Positions 14,440 to 22,890 of a DNA stretch of 29,218 nt are shown piece after piece (position 1 is the first letter of the stretch; each line of letters begins with the position of its first letter). A program made the translations under genes and the position numbers. Below the pieces are notes generated by a model that did no database searches, had not been told where the DNA came from, and saw only the letters and a program-made list of their open reading frames with translations. The DNA is taken from positions 1-29,218 of the forward strand of contig DKUU01000010.1 of assembly GCA_002490835.1 (NCBI GenBank), written 5' to 3'. The stretch is from Lachnospiraceae bacterium UBA7196. GTDB lineage: Bacteria > Bacillota > Clostridia > Lachnospirales > Lachnospiraceae.

Positions 14440-15429
14440 TCAGATGAGGACATCGTCATATTTCATCTGCACCAATTCGTAATCCAATACGATCTGCCGC
14501 CCTTCTCCGCCGTCCAGAAGCCGTTTTAATTCTGTCACCGCCTCCGAGGCGATCCGCCCGAAATCCTGTTTCACCGTATTCATCTGCTGGCCCGCATAGC
14601 CCATCAGGGTGATACCGTCAAAGCCGCAGACCGGCCGGAAGATATCCATATCCATCAGCGCCCGCATCGCGCCGATCGCCATCAGGTCGGAAGCGCAGAC
14701 CACGATATGCTTTTTCTTCGCATAGCGGAAAGTCAGTTCTCTGGCCAGCCGCTCCGAAAATTCTCCGTTTCTGACAAGCAGGGACAAGCCCTCTTCCTCC
14801 GCCAGCCGCTTGATGCCCTTGATGCGCTCCCCGCTGACGTAACCGTTCTTTTTGCCCGCCAGATAGAGGATGCTATTTCCCTCGTTCTCTTTCAGGGTCT
14901 TTCTGGCCACATCGTACTGCGCCGCCGCCTGATCGATCCAGATCGCCGAGGAAACCGCATTTACAAGCGGCGCGTCCACCGTCACGATCTTAAAAAGCTG
15001 CGCGTCGATCAGCCGGTGCAATACCTTATCTTCCTTCGACATGCCGAAGATGATCAGGCCCGTAATGCTCTGGGAGCGCAGATAACGCACCACCTCGTCC
15101 AGACTCTTGTTCTTCAACATGGAATCAAAAATGGTGATCACATCCAGATTCAGCTCCACTGCCCTGCCGATGGTGCCGGATATATACTGCATATTGATCT
15201 CGTCCACCGCCTGAGAGACATTGCCCAGATTCAAAAGCAGGGCCACCCGGCCCGACTGTTTGGAAGAGAGGGCCGCCGCGACGGTATTGGGCATGAAATT
15301 TAATTCCTCCACCGCCTGATTCACTTTTTTCTTTGTCTCTTCGCTCACATTGGGATAGCCGTTCAGCACCTTAGATACGGTGGAGATCGCTACGCCCGCC
15401 TGCTTCGCGACGTCCTTTATCGATACCAT
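14440..15429 (-). CDS. LacI/GalR-family transcriptional regulator
   Basis: The start is ATG 15429 (MVSIKDVAKQAGVAISTVSK), with AGGA upstream; an upstream TTG at 15450 is less likely. The product has 329 residues. Residues 1-50 form the LacI helix-turn-helix and hinge (VSKVLNGYPNVSEETKKKVNQAVEELNFMPN). The rest is a periplasmic-binding-protein-like sensor domain (GRVALLLNLG, ITGLIIFGMSKED, VVCASDLMAIGAMRALMD, GFDGITLM), so it should bind a sugar. It stands between glgP and the PFK gene, which suggests control of glucan or glucose use. Palindromes in its leader suggest self-control. The effector is not visible from sequence. Confidence 0.93.
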   Translation of the reverse strand: MVSIKDVAKQAGVAISTVSKVLNGYPNVSEETKKKVNQAVEELNFMPNTVAAALSSKQSGRVALLLNLGNVSQAVDEINMQYISGTIGRAVELNLDVITIFDSMLKNKSLDEVVRYLRSQSITGLIIFGMSKEDKVLHRLIDAQLFKIVTVDAPLVNAVSSAIWIDQAAAQYDVARKTLKENEGNSILYLAGKKNGYVSGERIKGIKRLAEEEGLSLLVRNGEFSERLARELTFRYAKKKHIVVCASDLMAIGAMRALMDMDIFRPVCGFDGITLMGYAGQQMNTVKQDFGRIASEAVTELKRLLDGGEGRQIVLDYELVQMKYDDVLI

Positions 15430-15457
15430 TGTTTTTCCTATCCGAAACAATTTCTGT

Positions 15458-15493
15458 CATTTTCCGGAAAATGTTTTCCGGAAATCGTTTTCC
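15458..15493. promoter_or_regulatory. Stacked palindromes: candidate operators of the LacI-family regulator
   Basis: CATTTTCCGGAAAATG (15458-15473) is a perfect 16-bp palindrome. TTTCCGGAAA (15475-15484) repeats its core 16 bp further. GGAAATCGTTTTCC (15480-15493) is a near palindrome with a CG centre, the form typical of LacI-family operators. All lie between the predicted transcription start (about 15493) and the ATG, so binding would block the gene's own transcription. Confidence 0.6.
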
Positions 15494-15499
15494 ACAATT

Positions 15500-15528
15500 A
15501 TCATATAACAAAAGAGTGGCTTTGTAAA
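15500..15528 (-). promoter_or_regulatory. Promoter of the LacI-family gene
   Basis: TTTACA (15523-15528) and TATGAT (15500-15505) are 17 bp apart on the minus strand. The -35 box is inside the loop of the upstream PFK terminator. Confidence 0.7.
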
Positions 15529-15539
15529 CCACTCTTTTG
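15509..15539 (-). terminator. Terminator of the PFK gene
   Basis: An 11-bp perfect stem CAAAAGAGTGG/CCACTCTTTTG with a 9-nt loop lies 36 nt after the PFK stop codon. The descending arm itself ends in TTTTG followed by TTATAT. The loop holds the -35 box of the next gene. Confidence 0.8.
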
Positions 15540-15574
15540 AAAATTTCTCCAATTATAGAATTTTTATGCAGATT

Positions 15575-16801
15575 TTACTTTCTTACCAGATGTCTCGGCG
15601 TACCGTTCACAAACAACGGCTGCAGCTCGCCCATGATGAGAGGCCTTGCATATTTCTCATAGTCCTCCGTCAGGCCCTTGCCGTCCGCAGTGATCCACTC
15701 GTCGGGTACGTTTCTCTCCACGTTTGCGATCGCGTGGATGTCATAAGCGCTGGTGCCGCACTGATAAGGATCTTCGCCGTTTCTGTCGAGGGTGATCATC
15801 ATGCCGGTCTTGCCTTCTTCCGCAGCCATCACCGCGTCGTGGCCTACCTGAAACGCCTCGTTGATATCCGTCAGGGAAGCTAAGTGCGTCGCCGCTCTCT
15901 GTAAGGTGGAAAACTCGATCGCGCGGGTCTTTAAGCCCGTCTCAGCCGCAATCTTTTCAGCCAGCATCACAGCCGTGCCGGACATCTGCTTGTGGCCGAA
16001 CGCATCGACCGCCACTTCTCTGCCGATCTCGCACACATATCTGCCGTCCGCTACCTTTACGCCCTCGGAGACCGCGATCACGACGGAAGACTTCTTCGCC
16101 GCCAGATCCTTTACATACGCTACGAACTTATCGATATCGAATACCTTCTCCGGAAGGTAGATCGCGTCACAGCCTTCGCAGTCGTCGCCCTTGGCAAGCG
16201 CCGCCGCCGCTGTCAGCCAGCCTGCGTTACGGCCCATGATCTCCACGATGCAGACGGTAGGCTTTTTCGCGCCGAAGGAAGAGTTGTCACGGATGATCTC
16301 CTTTACAGAGGTAGCAATGTATTTCGCCGCGGAACCGTAACCCGGACAGTGATCCGTTACAGGCAGGTCGTTGTCGATGGTCTTAGGCACGCCCATGAAA
16401 CGCTGAGACTTGCCGTGCGCCGCCGCGTAATCGGACAGCATCTTGACCGTATCCATGGAATCGTTGCCGCCCGCATAGAACAGGCACTCGATGTCATGCT
16501 TCTCCATGATCTCAAATACTTTCTCGTAAACGTCCTCATGTCCCTCGATCTTAGGCATCTTAAAACGGCAGGAACCTAAGAATGCGGAAGGGGTCCTCTT
16601 TAAGAGTTCGATCCCCGTCTCGTCGTCAAGGTACTCGCCAAGGTCGATCATGCGGTCCTCCAAAAAGCCCTCGATGCCGTGTACCATACCGTAGATCTTC
16701 TTTACGCCCAGTTTCTTCGCGGCAGCGTATACGCCCGCTACGGAAGAATTGATCACGGCTGTGGGGCCGCCGGACTGTCCAACAACAATGTTTCCTTTCA
16801 T
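15575..16801 (-). CDS. pfp: Pyrophosphate-type 6-phosphofructokinase (PPi--fructose-6-phosphate 1-phosphotransferase)
   Basis: The start is ATG 16801 (MKGNIVVGQSGGPTAVINSS), with AAGGAGAG upstream; the frame is open to 17041 without an RBS. The product is 408 residues. The phosphoryl-donor loop reads AGGNDSMDT (110-118) and the substrate loop PKTIDND (139-145). ATP-using PFKs have GGDG and PGTIDND, while PPi-using enzymes have a bulkier residue in the first loop and PKTIDND, so PPi is the likely donor. MGRNAGW (189-195) is also conserved. It phosphorylates fructose-6-phosphate in glycolysis, reversibly if PPi-linked. It has its own promoter and terminator. Donor choice is inference from these two loops; the family call is certain. 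Confidence 0.92.
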   Translation of the reverse strand: MKGNIVVGQSGGPTAVINSSVAGVYAAAKKLGVKKIYGMVHGIEGFLEDRMIDLGEYLDDETGIELLKRTPSAFLGSCRFKMPKIEGHEDVYEKVFEIMEKHDIECLFYAGGNDSMDTVKMLSDYAAAHGKSQRFMGVPKTIDNDLPVTDHCPGYGSAAKYIATSVKEIIRDNSSFGAKKPTVCIVEIMGRNAGWLTAAAALAKGDDCEGCDAIYLPEKVFDIDKFVAYVKDLAAKKSSVVIAVSEGVKVADGRYVCEIGREVAVDAFGHKQMSGTAVMLAEKIAAETGLKTRAIEFSTLQRAATHLASLTDINEAFQVGHDAVMAAEEGKTGMMITLDRNGEDPYQCGTSAYDIHAIANVERNVPDEWITADGKGLTEDYEKYARPLIMGELQPLFVNGTPRHLVRK

Positions 16802-16854
16802 GCTTGTCTCTCCTTTTCTATAAAATAAATTATTTATTAACGCTTTCGATGTAG

Positions 16855-16883
16855 AGTATATCAAAAAAGGGCGGACAAGACAA
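16855..16883 (-). promoter_or_regulatory. Promoter of the PFK gene
   Basis: TTGTCT (16878-16883) and TATACT (16855-16860) are 17 bp apart on the minus strand. The start would be near 16848, about 47 nt before the ATG. The rest of the gap to 17043, which must also hold the degV promoter, shows only a weak TTGTAT/TAAACT pair on the plus strand. Confidence 0.65.
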
Positions 16884-17043
16884 GGGTTACGAGGGAAATA
16901 TTGGAATTGTGCACAGAATCCCGCGTGGGAAAAAATCTTCATTGTATTTGTTTGGTAAACATGATAAACTTTTACTAATATTGCATTTAAACTGACCACA
17001 AACTTGCATCGCGGATCGCGGGAAAGGAACCCTCCTATCAAAT

Positions 17044-17931
17044 ATGAAGAAATATATTTTAAGTTGCTGCTCGACAGCCGACCTCTCGGCGGACCACTTC
17101 GCTAAACGCGGTATCTCCTACGCCTGCTTCCACTATGAGCTGGCCGGCAAAGAATATCTGGACGATCTGGGTAAATCCATGTCCTTCGAGGCCTTCTATC
17201 AGGCCATGACGGAAGGGGCGGACACGAAGACTTCGCAGATCAATGTGGACGAATTTATAGAATACTTCGAGCCTTTTTTGCGGGCCGGGAAGGATGTTCT
17301 GCACTTATGCCTCTCTTCCGGCATTTCCGGCGTCATCAATTCAGCCATGACAGCCAAGGATCAGCTAGCCGAAAAATATCCCGACAATACCATCTATATC
17401 GTGGATTCTCTGGCGGCCTCCTCCGGTTTTGGCCTGCTGATGGATAAGCTGGCGGATTTGCGCGACGAAGGCATGTCCATCGAAGAACTGTACCAGTGGG
17501 CGCTCGATAACCGTCTGCGCCTGCATCACTGGTTCTTCTCCACCGACCTGACCTTCTTTATCAAGGGCGGCCGCGTCTCCAAGACCTCCGGCATGGTCGG
17601 CAATATGCTCAATATCTGTCCTCTCCTTAATGTGGATTATCTGGGAAGACTGATCCCCCGTTTTAAGATCCGCACCAAGAGAAAGGTCATTCATGCCATT
17701 GTTGAGAAGATGGAAGAATATGCCGACGACGGTCTTGCCTATAACGGAAAGTGTTACATTTCCCAGTCCGCCTGCTACGCGGACGCAAGGATAGTGGCCG
17801 ATCTGGTTGAGGAGCGCTTCCCCAATCTTGACGGCAAGGTTTTGATCAACAGCGTCGGCACTACCATCGGCGCGCACACAGGTCCCGGCACGGTGGCGCT
17901 GTTCTTCTGGGGAAAAGAAAGGGTTGACTGA
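17044..17931 (+). CDS. DegV family fatty-acid-binding protein
   Basis: This 295-residue protein has the usual DegV length. It begins KKYILSCCSTADLSADHF (equivalent to the family TDSTADL), followed by KTSQINVDEFIEYFEPFL, the lipid-carboxylate motif region LCLSSGISGVINSA, VDSLAASSGFGLLM, the FIKGGRVSK motif, and a C-terminal TIGAHTGPGTVALFFWG. DegV/FakB proteins carry a bound fatty acid; some hand it to the kinase FakA for phosphorylation. Whether this one is a FakB partner is unknown, as no FakA is nearby. It is followed after 3 nt by the PP2C phosphatase gene, so the two are coupled. The AGGA ribosome binding site is unusually far (about 14 nt) from the ATG. Confidence 0.93.
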   Translation: MKKYILSCCSTADLSADHFAKRGISYACFHYELAGKEYLDDLGKSMSFEAFYQAMTEGADTKTSQINVDEFIEYFEPFLRAGKDVLHLCLSSGISGVINSAMTAKDQLAEKYPDNTIYIVDSLAASSGFGLLMDKLADLRDEGMSIEELYQWALDNRLRLHHWFFSTDLTFFIKGGRVSKTSGMVGNMLNICPLLNVDYLGRLIPRFKIRTKRKVIHAIVEKMEEYADDGLAYNGKCYISQSACYADARIVADLVEERFPNLDGKVLINSVGTTIGAHTGPGTVALFFWGKERVD

Positions 17932-17934
17932 GCC

Positions 17935-19365
17935 TTGAGAAAACATACCAACAGAAAAAAAGACATCCAAAATACAGAACCAGAACTACAGGCAATTTTA
18001 GACAATGAAGTGGAAGCCAATCTCTACGCCGCGAAATCTCTGGTGGTCTGCGCCCTCGTCGGCGTATTCGCGTGGCTTTTTAACATCATCGGGATCTTCA
18101 TCATTCCTCCTGTAGTCATGAATATTGCCATGCCCGTCATGATCCTATGCTTCCTGCTGCCGACATTTGTCTGTAAATTCACGGGCGGCAAGCCGCCGTG
18201 GGTGAAATATCTCAATATCTATTGTGTCGTCATCGGCGTCTTCATTCTCTCCAGCGCCATGCCCAAGCACGGCGTACTGGCTTGGGCGCTCCCGCTGATG
18301 CTGAGCTGCCACTACTATTCCAAACGGCTGAACAAGATGACTCTCGTAGCGTCCTGGATTCTGTTTTCCGCCTCCATCTACATAGGAATGTATGTGGGCG
18401 AGGGCGATTTGAATCTGTCCATCCCGCTCGGCACCTACGGTTTCCGGAATGTCGAAAAGCAGCTTCTCTTTGAAGCGACGCTCTTTTTTGTATTGCCCCG
18501 CGCCATGATCCTCTTAGGACTCTCCGCCATCTGTACGACGCTGGCAGGCCGCACGCGCAGACTCCTGACCAGACAGATCAAGGACAGCGAGGAGAGACAG
18601 CGCATCTCTACGGAGCTTGACGTGGCCACGCACATTCAGGCGGATATGCTGCCGCGTATCTTTCCCGCTTTTTCTGACCGCGCGGAATTTGACATTTACG
18701 CATCGATGAATCCCGCCAAGGAAGTGGGCGGCGATTTCTATGACTTTTTCATGGTGGACGAAAGACATCTGGCCATCGTGATCGCGGACGTATCCGGCAA
18801 AGGCGTCCCCGCCGCCCTCTTCATGGTGATTGGAAAGACCCTCATCAAAGATCATACAAAACCTGACGTGGATCTGGGCACCGTATTCTCCGAGGTCAAC
18901 GAACTTTTGTGCGAGTCCAACAGCGAAGGCCTTTTCATCACGGCCTTCGAGGGGGTGCTTGACCTGATGACAGGAGAGTTTACCTTTGTCAATGCCGGCC
19001 ACGAAATGCCCTTCATCGCCAAAGCAGGCGGCGTCTACGAGCCTTATAAATTAAAGCCGGGATTCGTGCTGGCTGGAATGGAACACATGAAATACACGAG
19101 CGGACAGATGACGCTCTCGCCCGGAGATAAAATTTTCCAATATACGGACGGGGTGACAGAAGCCACGAACGCGGCCAAGGAACTCTACGGCATGGAGAGG
19201 CTGACAGACGTACTCGTGAAAAATACGAGCCTTAAGCCCGCCGACCTTCTCCCGGCCGTAAAAGCGGATATCGACGCCTTCGTAGGCGAAGCGCCGCAGT
19301 TTGACGACATTACCATGCTGTGCGTGGAATACCTCAGAACGATGGAGCCGTTGGTTGTGATCTAA
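17935..19365 (+). CDS. Membrane-bound PP2C (SpoIIE/RsbU-type) serine phosphatase
   Basis: The apparent start is TTG 17935, 3 nt after the degV stop, with AAAGG 9 nt before it; no ATG occurs in the first 60 residues. The product has 476 residues. Hydrophobic segments near 33-60, 62-80, 92-110, 112-127, 136-154 and 180-204 form a membrane sensor. A short helix (about 205-235, RRLLTRQIKDSEERQRISTEL) leads into the PP2C domain: THIQADMLPRIFP, EVGGDFYDFF (D267, D270 for metal), IADVSGKGVPAALFM (D285), NAGHEMPF, YTDGVTEATN and FDDITMLCV. Such phosphatases dephosphorylate STAS antagonists. The minus-strand STAS/RsbW pair ending about 2.7 kb away is the natural partner, by inference. It converges with the receiver gene with only 16 bp between stops and no terminator seen. 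Confidence 0.92.
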   Translation: MRKHTNRKKDIQNTEPELQAILDNEVEANLYAAKSLVVCALVGVFAWLFNIIGIFIIPPVVMNIAMPVMILCFLLPTFVCKFTGGKPPWVKYLNIYCVVIGVFILSSAMPKHGVLAWALPLMLSCHYYSKRLNKMTLVASWILFSASIYIGMYVGEGDLNLSIPLGTYGFRNVEKQLLFEATLFFVLPRAMILLGLSAICTTLAGRTRRLLTRQIKDSEERQRISTELDVATHIQADMLPRIFPAFSDRAEFDIYASMNPAKEVGGDFYDFFMVDERHLAIVIADVSGKGVPAALFMVIGKTLIKDHTKPDVDLGTVFSEVNELLCESNSEGLFITAFEGVLDLMTGEFTFVNAGHEMPFIAKAGGVYEPYKLKPGFVLAGMEHMKYTSGQMTLSPGDKIFQYTDGVTEATNAAKELYGMERLTDVLVKNTSLKPADLLPAVKADIDAFVGEAPQFDDITMLCVEYLRTMEPLVVI

Positions 19366-19381
19366 CAATCATAGTGAAACC

Positions 19382-19792
19382 TTAAACGCTGTCCCAGCCT
19401 TTTTCTTCTGACGCAGGTTCGCCGAGCTGGGCGCACACCTTTTCCATCAAAATCTCTTCATCGATAGGCTTGACGCAATAATCCTTCGCGCCGCCCGCTA
19501 CGGCTTTGACCACGTAGCTCTTATCATTATTTGACGTCAAAAAGATGACTGGCACATCCGTCAGATGATCCTTCTCCTTGATAAGCTTTAACATTTCATA
19601 ACCGTCGATCTCCGGCATATCGATATCCAGAATGATCAGATCGGGCGTCCTGCTCTTCAAAAACTGCAGCGCCCGCGAGCCGCCCGAAAACGAGTGGATC
19701 TCAAACCTGCTTCCCAAGACCTTTTCCAGTGTCTTCAGGACAATGGCGCTGTCATCCACCGCCACGATCCGCTTTTTCTCACCAAATGCCAT
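19382..19792 (-). CDS. Stand-alone response-regulator receiver (CheY-like)
   Basis: This 136-residue protein is a single receiver domain with no output domain. It has the acidic pair D13-D14 (AVDDSAIVLK), the phospho-acceptor D56 (LIILDIDMPEIDGYEML), T86 (VIFLTSN) and K108 (KDYCVKPID). The ATG lies 1 nt after the histidine-kinase stop, with GGAG inside the end of that gene, so translation is coupled. It is the likely partner of the adjacent hybrid kinase, possibly receiving phosphate through its HPt domain. It could act by protein contact like CheY or Spo0F. Its target is unknown. The short C-terminal tail (EPASEEKGWDSV) is not part of the fold. Confidence 0.94.
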   Translation of the reverse strand: MAFGEKKRIVAVDDSAIVLKTLEKVLGSRFEIHSFSGGSRALQFLKSRTPDLIILDIDMPEIDGYEMLKLIKEKDHLTDVPVIFLTSNNDKSYVVKAVAGGAKDYCVKPIDEEILMEKVCAQLGEPASEEKGWDSV

Positions 19793-19793
19793 C

Positions 19794-22070
19794 TCAATCT
19801 CCTCCTTCTCTTAAAAGCGCTATCGCTTTTTCTTCGTCAAATTCGTCCTCCAAGGCCTCCAGCGCGCTCTTTAAGCGCTCCCGCATCTTCGCATCCAGCG
19901 GATTGCCCAGCCATTCTTTGAGCCGGCCGACGGCCTCCTTTGTCTCAAAATCATCTAACAGCGCGGCGACTTCTTCTAACTCCTTTCGCGTAAGCTGTAA
20001 ACACTCCTGTCCCTCCCCGCAGACGGTCTCTCCGGCATCCGCGCTGTATGCGTCATAAAGCGCCGCAAAGCCTTCCTGCGCCTGATCCCAGAGGTCGAGC
20101 AGTTCCCCGAAATGCTCCTCCACGTAGGAAGCGTTTCCCGCCTTGCTCTCCTTCTCATGCTCGAAAGCGGTATCCGCCAGCGCATCCGCGCCCAGCGTGC
20201 GCGCATTGCCTTTCAGGCCATGCACAAGGATCGCGTAATCCTTCATATTACCCGCCTCGATATAGCCGCGCATAAGGGTCTGCTTGTCCTTCTCCTTCAG
20301 GAAAAGTCTGGCCAGCCCCAGATAAGTCTCCTCATCGTTCTGCGCATGGGAAAGGCCGTTTTCTATGGAAATGCCGTATTGCGAAAACTTCCCACTCTCT
20401 TCCAAAATACCCGGTTTTTCGGATGCCTTCTCCGTCGCCGCCCGATGTCCCACAAGCTCCGCCGGCAGATACTGTTCCACCGTCTGCTCCAAAACATCCC
20501 CGTCGATGGGCTTGGTCAAAAAATCCGCGAACCCTTCTTTCAGATAGGCTTCTCTGGCCCCCGCAACCGCATTGGCAGTCAGCACAATGACCGGCGTCTC
20601 CTGATTCGGGTGGTCCGTCATTTTTTGTATCTCATGCAGGGTCTCGATGCCGTCCATCTCAGGCATCATATGATCCATGAAAATGATATGATAAGGCTCT
20701 TTTTTCACCAGCGCAAGGCAGTCTTTTCCGGAACTTGCCGTGGTGATGTTCATACGCGTCCGCTTTAACAGGGAAGTAAATACCGTCAGGTTCATCGCGT
20801 TGTCGTCCACCACCAGCACCCGTGCATCCGGCGCTTCGAAAATCTGTCCCTTCGCCTTCCGGCCCTGCTCCTGCCTGTTTTTAATGCTCTCAAAATCGCC
20901 CGTCGGCTCGTCGCACACGATCCGCTGCGGGATCGTGACCGTGAAGGTCGAGCCTTTCCCGTACTCGCTCTCCACCTTCATCTCGCCGTCCATCAATTTC
21001 AGAAGCGACATGGTGATATTCATGCCAAGCCCCGTTCCCTCGATGTTGCGGTTCTTTTCTTCGTCCAGTCTCTGAAAACTCTCAAAGAGCTTGCCCATGT
21101 CCTCTTTCTTAATGCCCATGCCCGTGTCCTTCACGGAGATGATAAGGACGATTTCTTCCTCTCCCCTGCGTTCATAGGCCGCGTGCAGTTCCACACCGCC
21201 CTGCGGCGTGTATTTGACTGCATTAGTCAATAAATTCGTCACGATCTGCTTGATCCTGACGTCATCTCCAAATAACTGCTTTGGCAGCGTTTCATCCAGC
21301 GAAAAGCGCACGGAAAGATCCTTTTCCTGCGCCCGCAGGAAAATCACGTTCCACAGATCCATCAGCAGATTGGAAAGCTCGTACTCCACCGGAATGATCT
21401 CCATTTTCCCGGACTCGATCTTGGACATATCGAGAATATCATTGATCAAAAAAAGAAGTGTCTTCCCGGAACTGCGAATGTTCTCCGCATAGGAGAGAAT
21501 CTGCTCGTCCGCGCACTCCCGCAGGATCATCTCATTCATGCCAAGCACGGCGTTAATGGGCGTCCTGATCTCATGGGACATGTTGGAAAGGAAAAGGCTC
21601 TTGGCCTCATTTGCCCTCTCGGCCTCGTCCTTCGCCTTCTCATATTCCCTGTTTAATTCCCTGATCTTTTCAAGAGCCGTGCGCGCGTCCCGCAGCTCGT
21701 TTAACTCGGTCACGTCGTCCATGACCACCACTACTGACCGCTCTTCATTGCTCATGATATAGCTGGTCGTCAGGAGTAGATTCCTGATCTTTCCCTCCAG
21801 CATATAGTCTACGGACATATTGCTGACTTTTCGCTTCTCATAGATCGACGACAGGATCGCCTCGTTGAAATCGTCCGTCCCCTCTCTGGTGAGAAACACG
21901 TTGATAAAGGTATCCCCGACATCCTTGTCGCTTAAGCCCAGCATCCGCTCAGCCTCCGGATTGAGCATGGTAATCCTGCCGTTCATGCTAAGCACCATAA
22001 TGCCCTCTAACGCGTTATTTACGATCTCTTTATAGCTATAGAGATTCTGCATATCACTTTGATTTATCAT
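19794..22070 (-). CDS. Hybrid histidine kinase: PAS-HisKA-HATPase-REC-HPt
   Basis: The 758-residue protein has no signal or membrane segment. Residues about 10-125 form a PAS domain (EGIMVLSMNGRITMLNPEAERMLG). A coiled helix (about 125-160) leads to the HisKA box SNMSHEIRTPINAVLGM with H166. The ATPase domain has VTNLLTNAVKYTPQGG (278-292), DTGMGI (315-320) and GTGLGMNI (345-352). A receiver follows (about 416-536) with D422-D423, phospho-acceptor D466 and K520. The end is an HPt domain (about 575-690) with VHGLKGNA and H617. Phosphate can therefore pass H166 to D466 to H617 and then to the stand-alone receiver next door. It is cytoplasmic and so probably senses an internal signal. It lies 26 nt after the RsbW-like gene in an apparent four-gene operon. 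The ATG at 22070 has no strong RBS. Confidence 0.95.
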   Translation of the reverse strand: MINQSDMQNLYSYKEIVNNALEGIMVLSMNGRITMLNPEAERMLGLSDKDVGDTFINVFLTREGTDDFNEAILSSIYEKRKVSNMSVDYMLEGKIRNLLLTTSYIMSNEERSVVVVMDDVTELNELRDARTALEKIRELNREYEKAKDEAERANEAKSLFLSNMSHEIRTPINAVLGMNEMILRECADEQILSYAENIRSSGKTLLFLINDILDMSKIESGKMEIIPVEYELSNLLMDLWNVIFLRAQEKDLSVRFSLDETLPKQLFGDDVRIKQIVTNLLTNAVKYTPQGGVELHAAYERRGEEEIVLIISVKDTGMGIKKEDMGKLFESFQRLDEEKNRNIEGTGLGMNITMSLLKLMDGEMKVESEYGKGSTFTVTIPQRIVCDEPTGDFESIKNRQEQGRKAKGQIFEAPDARVLVVDDNAMNLTVFTSLLKRTRMNITTASSGKDCLALVKKEPYHIIFMDHMMPEMDGIETLHEIQKMTDHPNQETPVIVLTANAVAGAREAYLKEGFADFLTKPIDGDVLEQTVEQYLPAELVGHRAATEKASEKPGILEESGKFSQYGISIENGLSHAQNDEETYLGLARLFLKEKDKQTLMRGYIEAGNMKDYAILVHGLKGNARTLGADALADTAFEHEKESKAGNASYVEEHFGELLDLWDQAQEGFAALYDAYSADAGETVCGEGQECLQLTRKELEEVAALLDDFETKEAVGRLKEWLGNPLDAKMRERLKSALEALEDEFDEEKAIALLREGGD

Positions 22071-22096
22071 TCGGATTCCTCGCCGGTCGTCGTCAC

Positions 22097-22504
22097 TTAA
22101 AAGTCTTTACGTATCTTCAGGATATTTCGGCCATCCTTATACTCATAGGTGATCGCGTTCATGCTTTTTTTCACGATATAAATACCGAGACCGCCTACCT
22201 CCCGCTCCTCCGCAGACAGTGTCACATTCGGATCCTCCTTGGCAAGCGGGTCGTAAGGCTTACCCTGGTCGATAAAAGTGATCACTACCGCAAGCGGTTC
22301 ATTCACGACCTCCACCTGCACCGTCGCCGAACCGACCTCCGGATGATAAGCATAGCGCACGATATTGCCAAAAAGCTCGTCGATCGCAATATCGATCTGG
22401 GCCTGCGCCTTCATGGGACAGTCGTACCGTTCCAACTGCTCGTCCACAAATGCGGTGATGACCTCAATGTTTTCCGGTGTCGCTTCCACTGTCAATTCGT
22501 TCAT
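22097..22504 (-). CDS. RsbW/SpoIIAB-like serine kinase (anti-sigma-factor type ATPase)
   Basis: This 135-residue protein is a single HATPase_c_2 domain. The N-box is IAIDELFGNIVRYAYHPE (39-56; E43 and N47). The nucleotide motifs are FIDQGKPYDP (77-86) and GGLGIYIVKKSMNAITYEY (104-122). Relatives phosphorylate a STAS antagonist and bind either it or a sigma factor. GGAGG lies 6 nt before the ATG at 22504, just after a strong hairpin. The STAS gene is 41 nt upstream. No sigma factor gene is present in the window, so the downstream target may be the hybrid kinase, or something elsewhere. Confidence 0.93.
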   Translation of the reverse strand: MNELTVEATPENIEVITAFVDEQLERYDCPMKAQAQIDIAIDELFGNIVRYAYHPEVGSATVQVEVVNEPLAVVITFIDQGKPYDPLAKEDPNVTLSAEEREVGGLGIYIVKKSMNAITYEYKDGRNILKIRKDF

Positions 22505-22517
22505 AATTTACCTCCAA

Positions 22518-22541
22518 GTCAGCGCAGTTTACTGCGCTGAC
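22518..22541 (-). promoter_or_regulatory. Strong hairpin between the STAS and RsbW-like genes
   Basis: GTCAGCGCAG and CTGCGCTGAC form a perfect 10-bp stem with a 4-nt loop (22528-22531). On the minus strand it ends just 2 nt before the GGAGG ribosome binding site of the RsbW-like gene and has no T-run. It may shield or pace ribosome loading, or protect the upstream mRNA end, so that the two proteins are made in a set ratio. Confidence 0.65.
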
Positions 22542-22545
22542 GCGT

Positions 22546-22845
22546 CTACACGATGTTAAGCACATCCAGAAATCCCGTCACTTCAAACACCTCGTGGATG
22601 ACCTCGTTCACATGACGGATCTCCATCTGCCCGCCGCTCTTTGTCATCGCTTTATGGGCCGTCAGAAGGACGCGAAGTCCGGCGGAAGAAAGATATTCCA
22701 GATTCTCAAAATCCAGATTCAGTTTCTGTGTCCCCTCAAGGCTTTCCTGAATCTTTTCCTCTAACTGCGGCGCCGTCACGGTGTCAAGTCTGCCGGAAAG
22801 CGTAAGCGTTACTTCTGTTCCGTTTTGCGTTTTTTCTATGTTCAT
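22546..22845 (-). CDS. STAS-domain anti-anti-sigma factor (RsbV/SpoIIAA-like)
   Basis: The start is ATG 22845 (MNIEKTQNGTEVTLTLSGRLD), with GGAGGGAATC upstream; the frame extends to 22902 without support. The 99-residue product is one STAS domain: SGRLDTVTAPQLEEKI, LNLDFENLEYLSSAGLRVLL, and MEIRHVNEVIHEVFEVTGFLDVLNIV. The phosphorylated serine should be S54 in YLSSAG (aligned with S58 of SpoIIAA). When dephosphorylated it would bind the RsbW-like kinase and release that kinase's target. First gene of the STAS-RsbW-HK-REC operon, with a promoter 46 nt upstream. Confidence 0.94.
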   Translation of the reverse strand: MNIEKTQNGTEVTLTLSGRLDTVTAPQLEEKIQESLEGTQKLNLDFENLEYLSSAGLRVLLTAHKAMTKSGGQMEIRHVNEVIHEVFEVTGFLDVLNIV

Positions 22846-22890
22846 GATTCCCTCCATGCCTGAGCATTTTTTAACCCTTCTTATGCTGCA

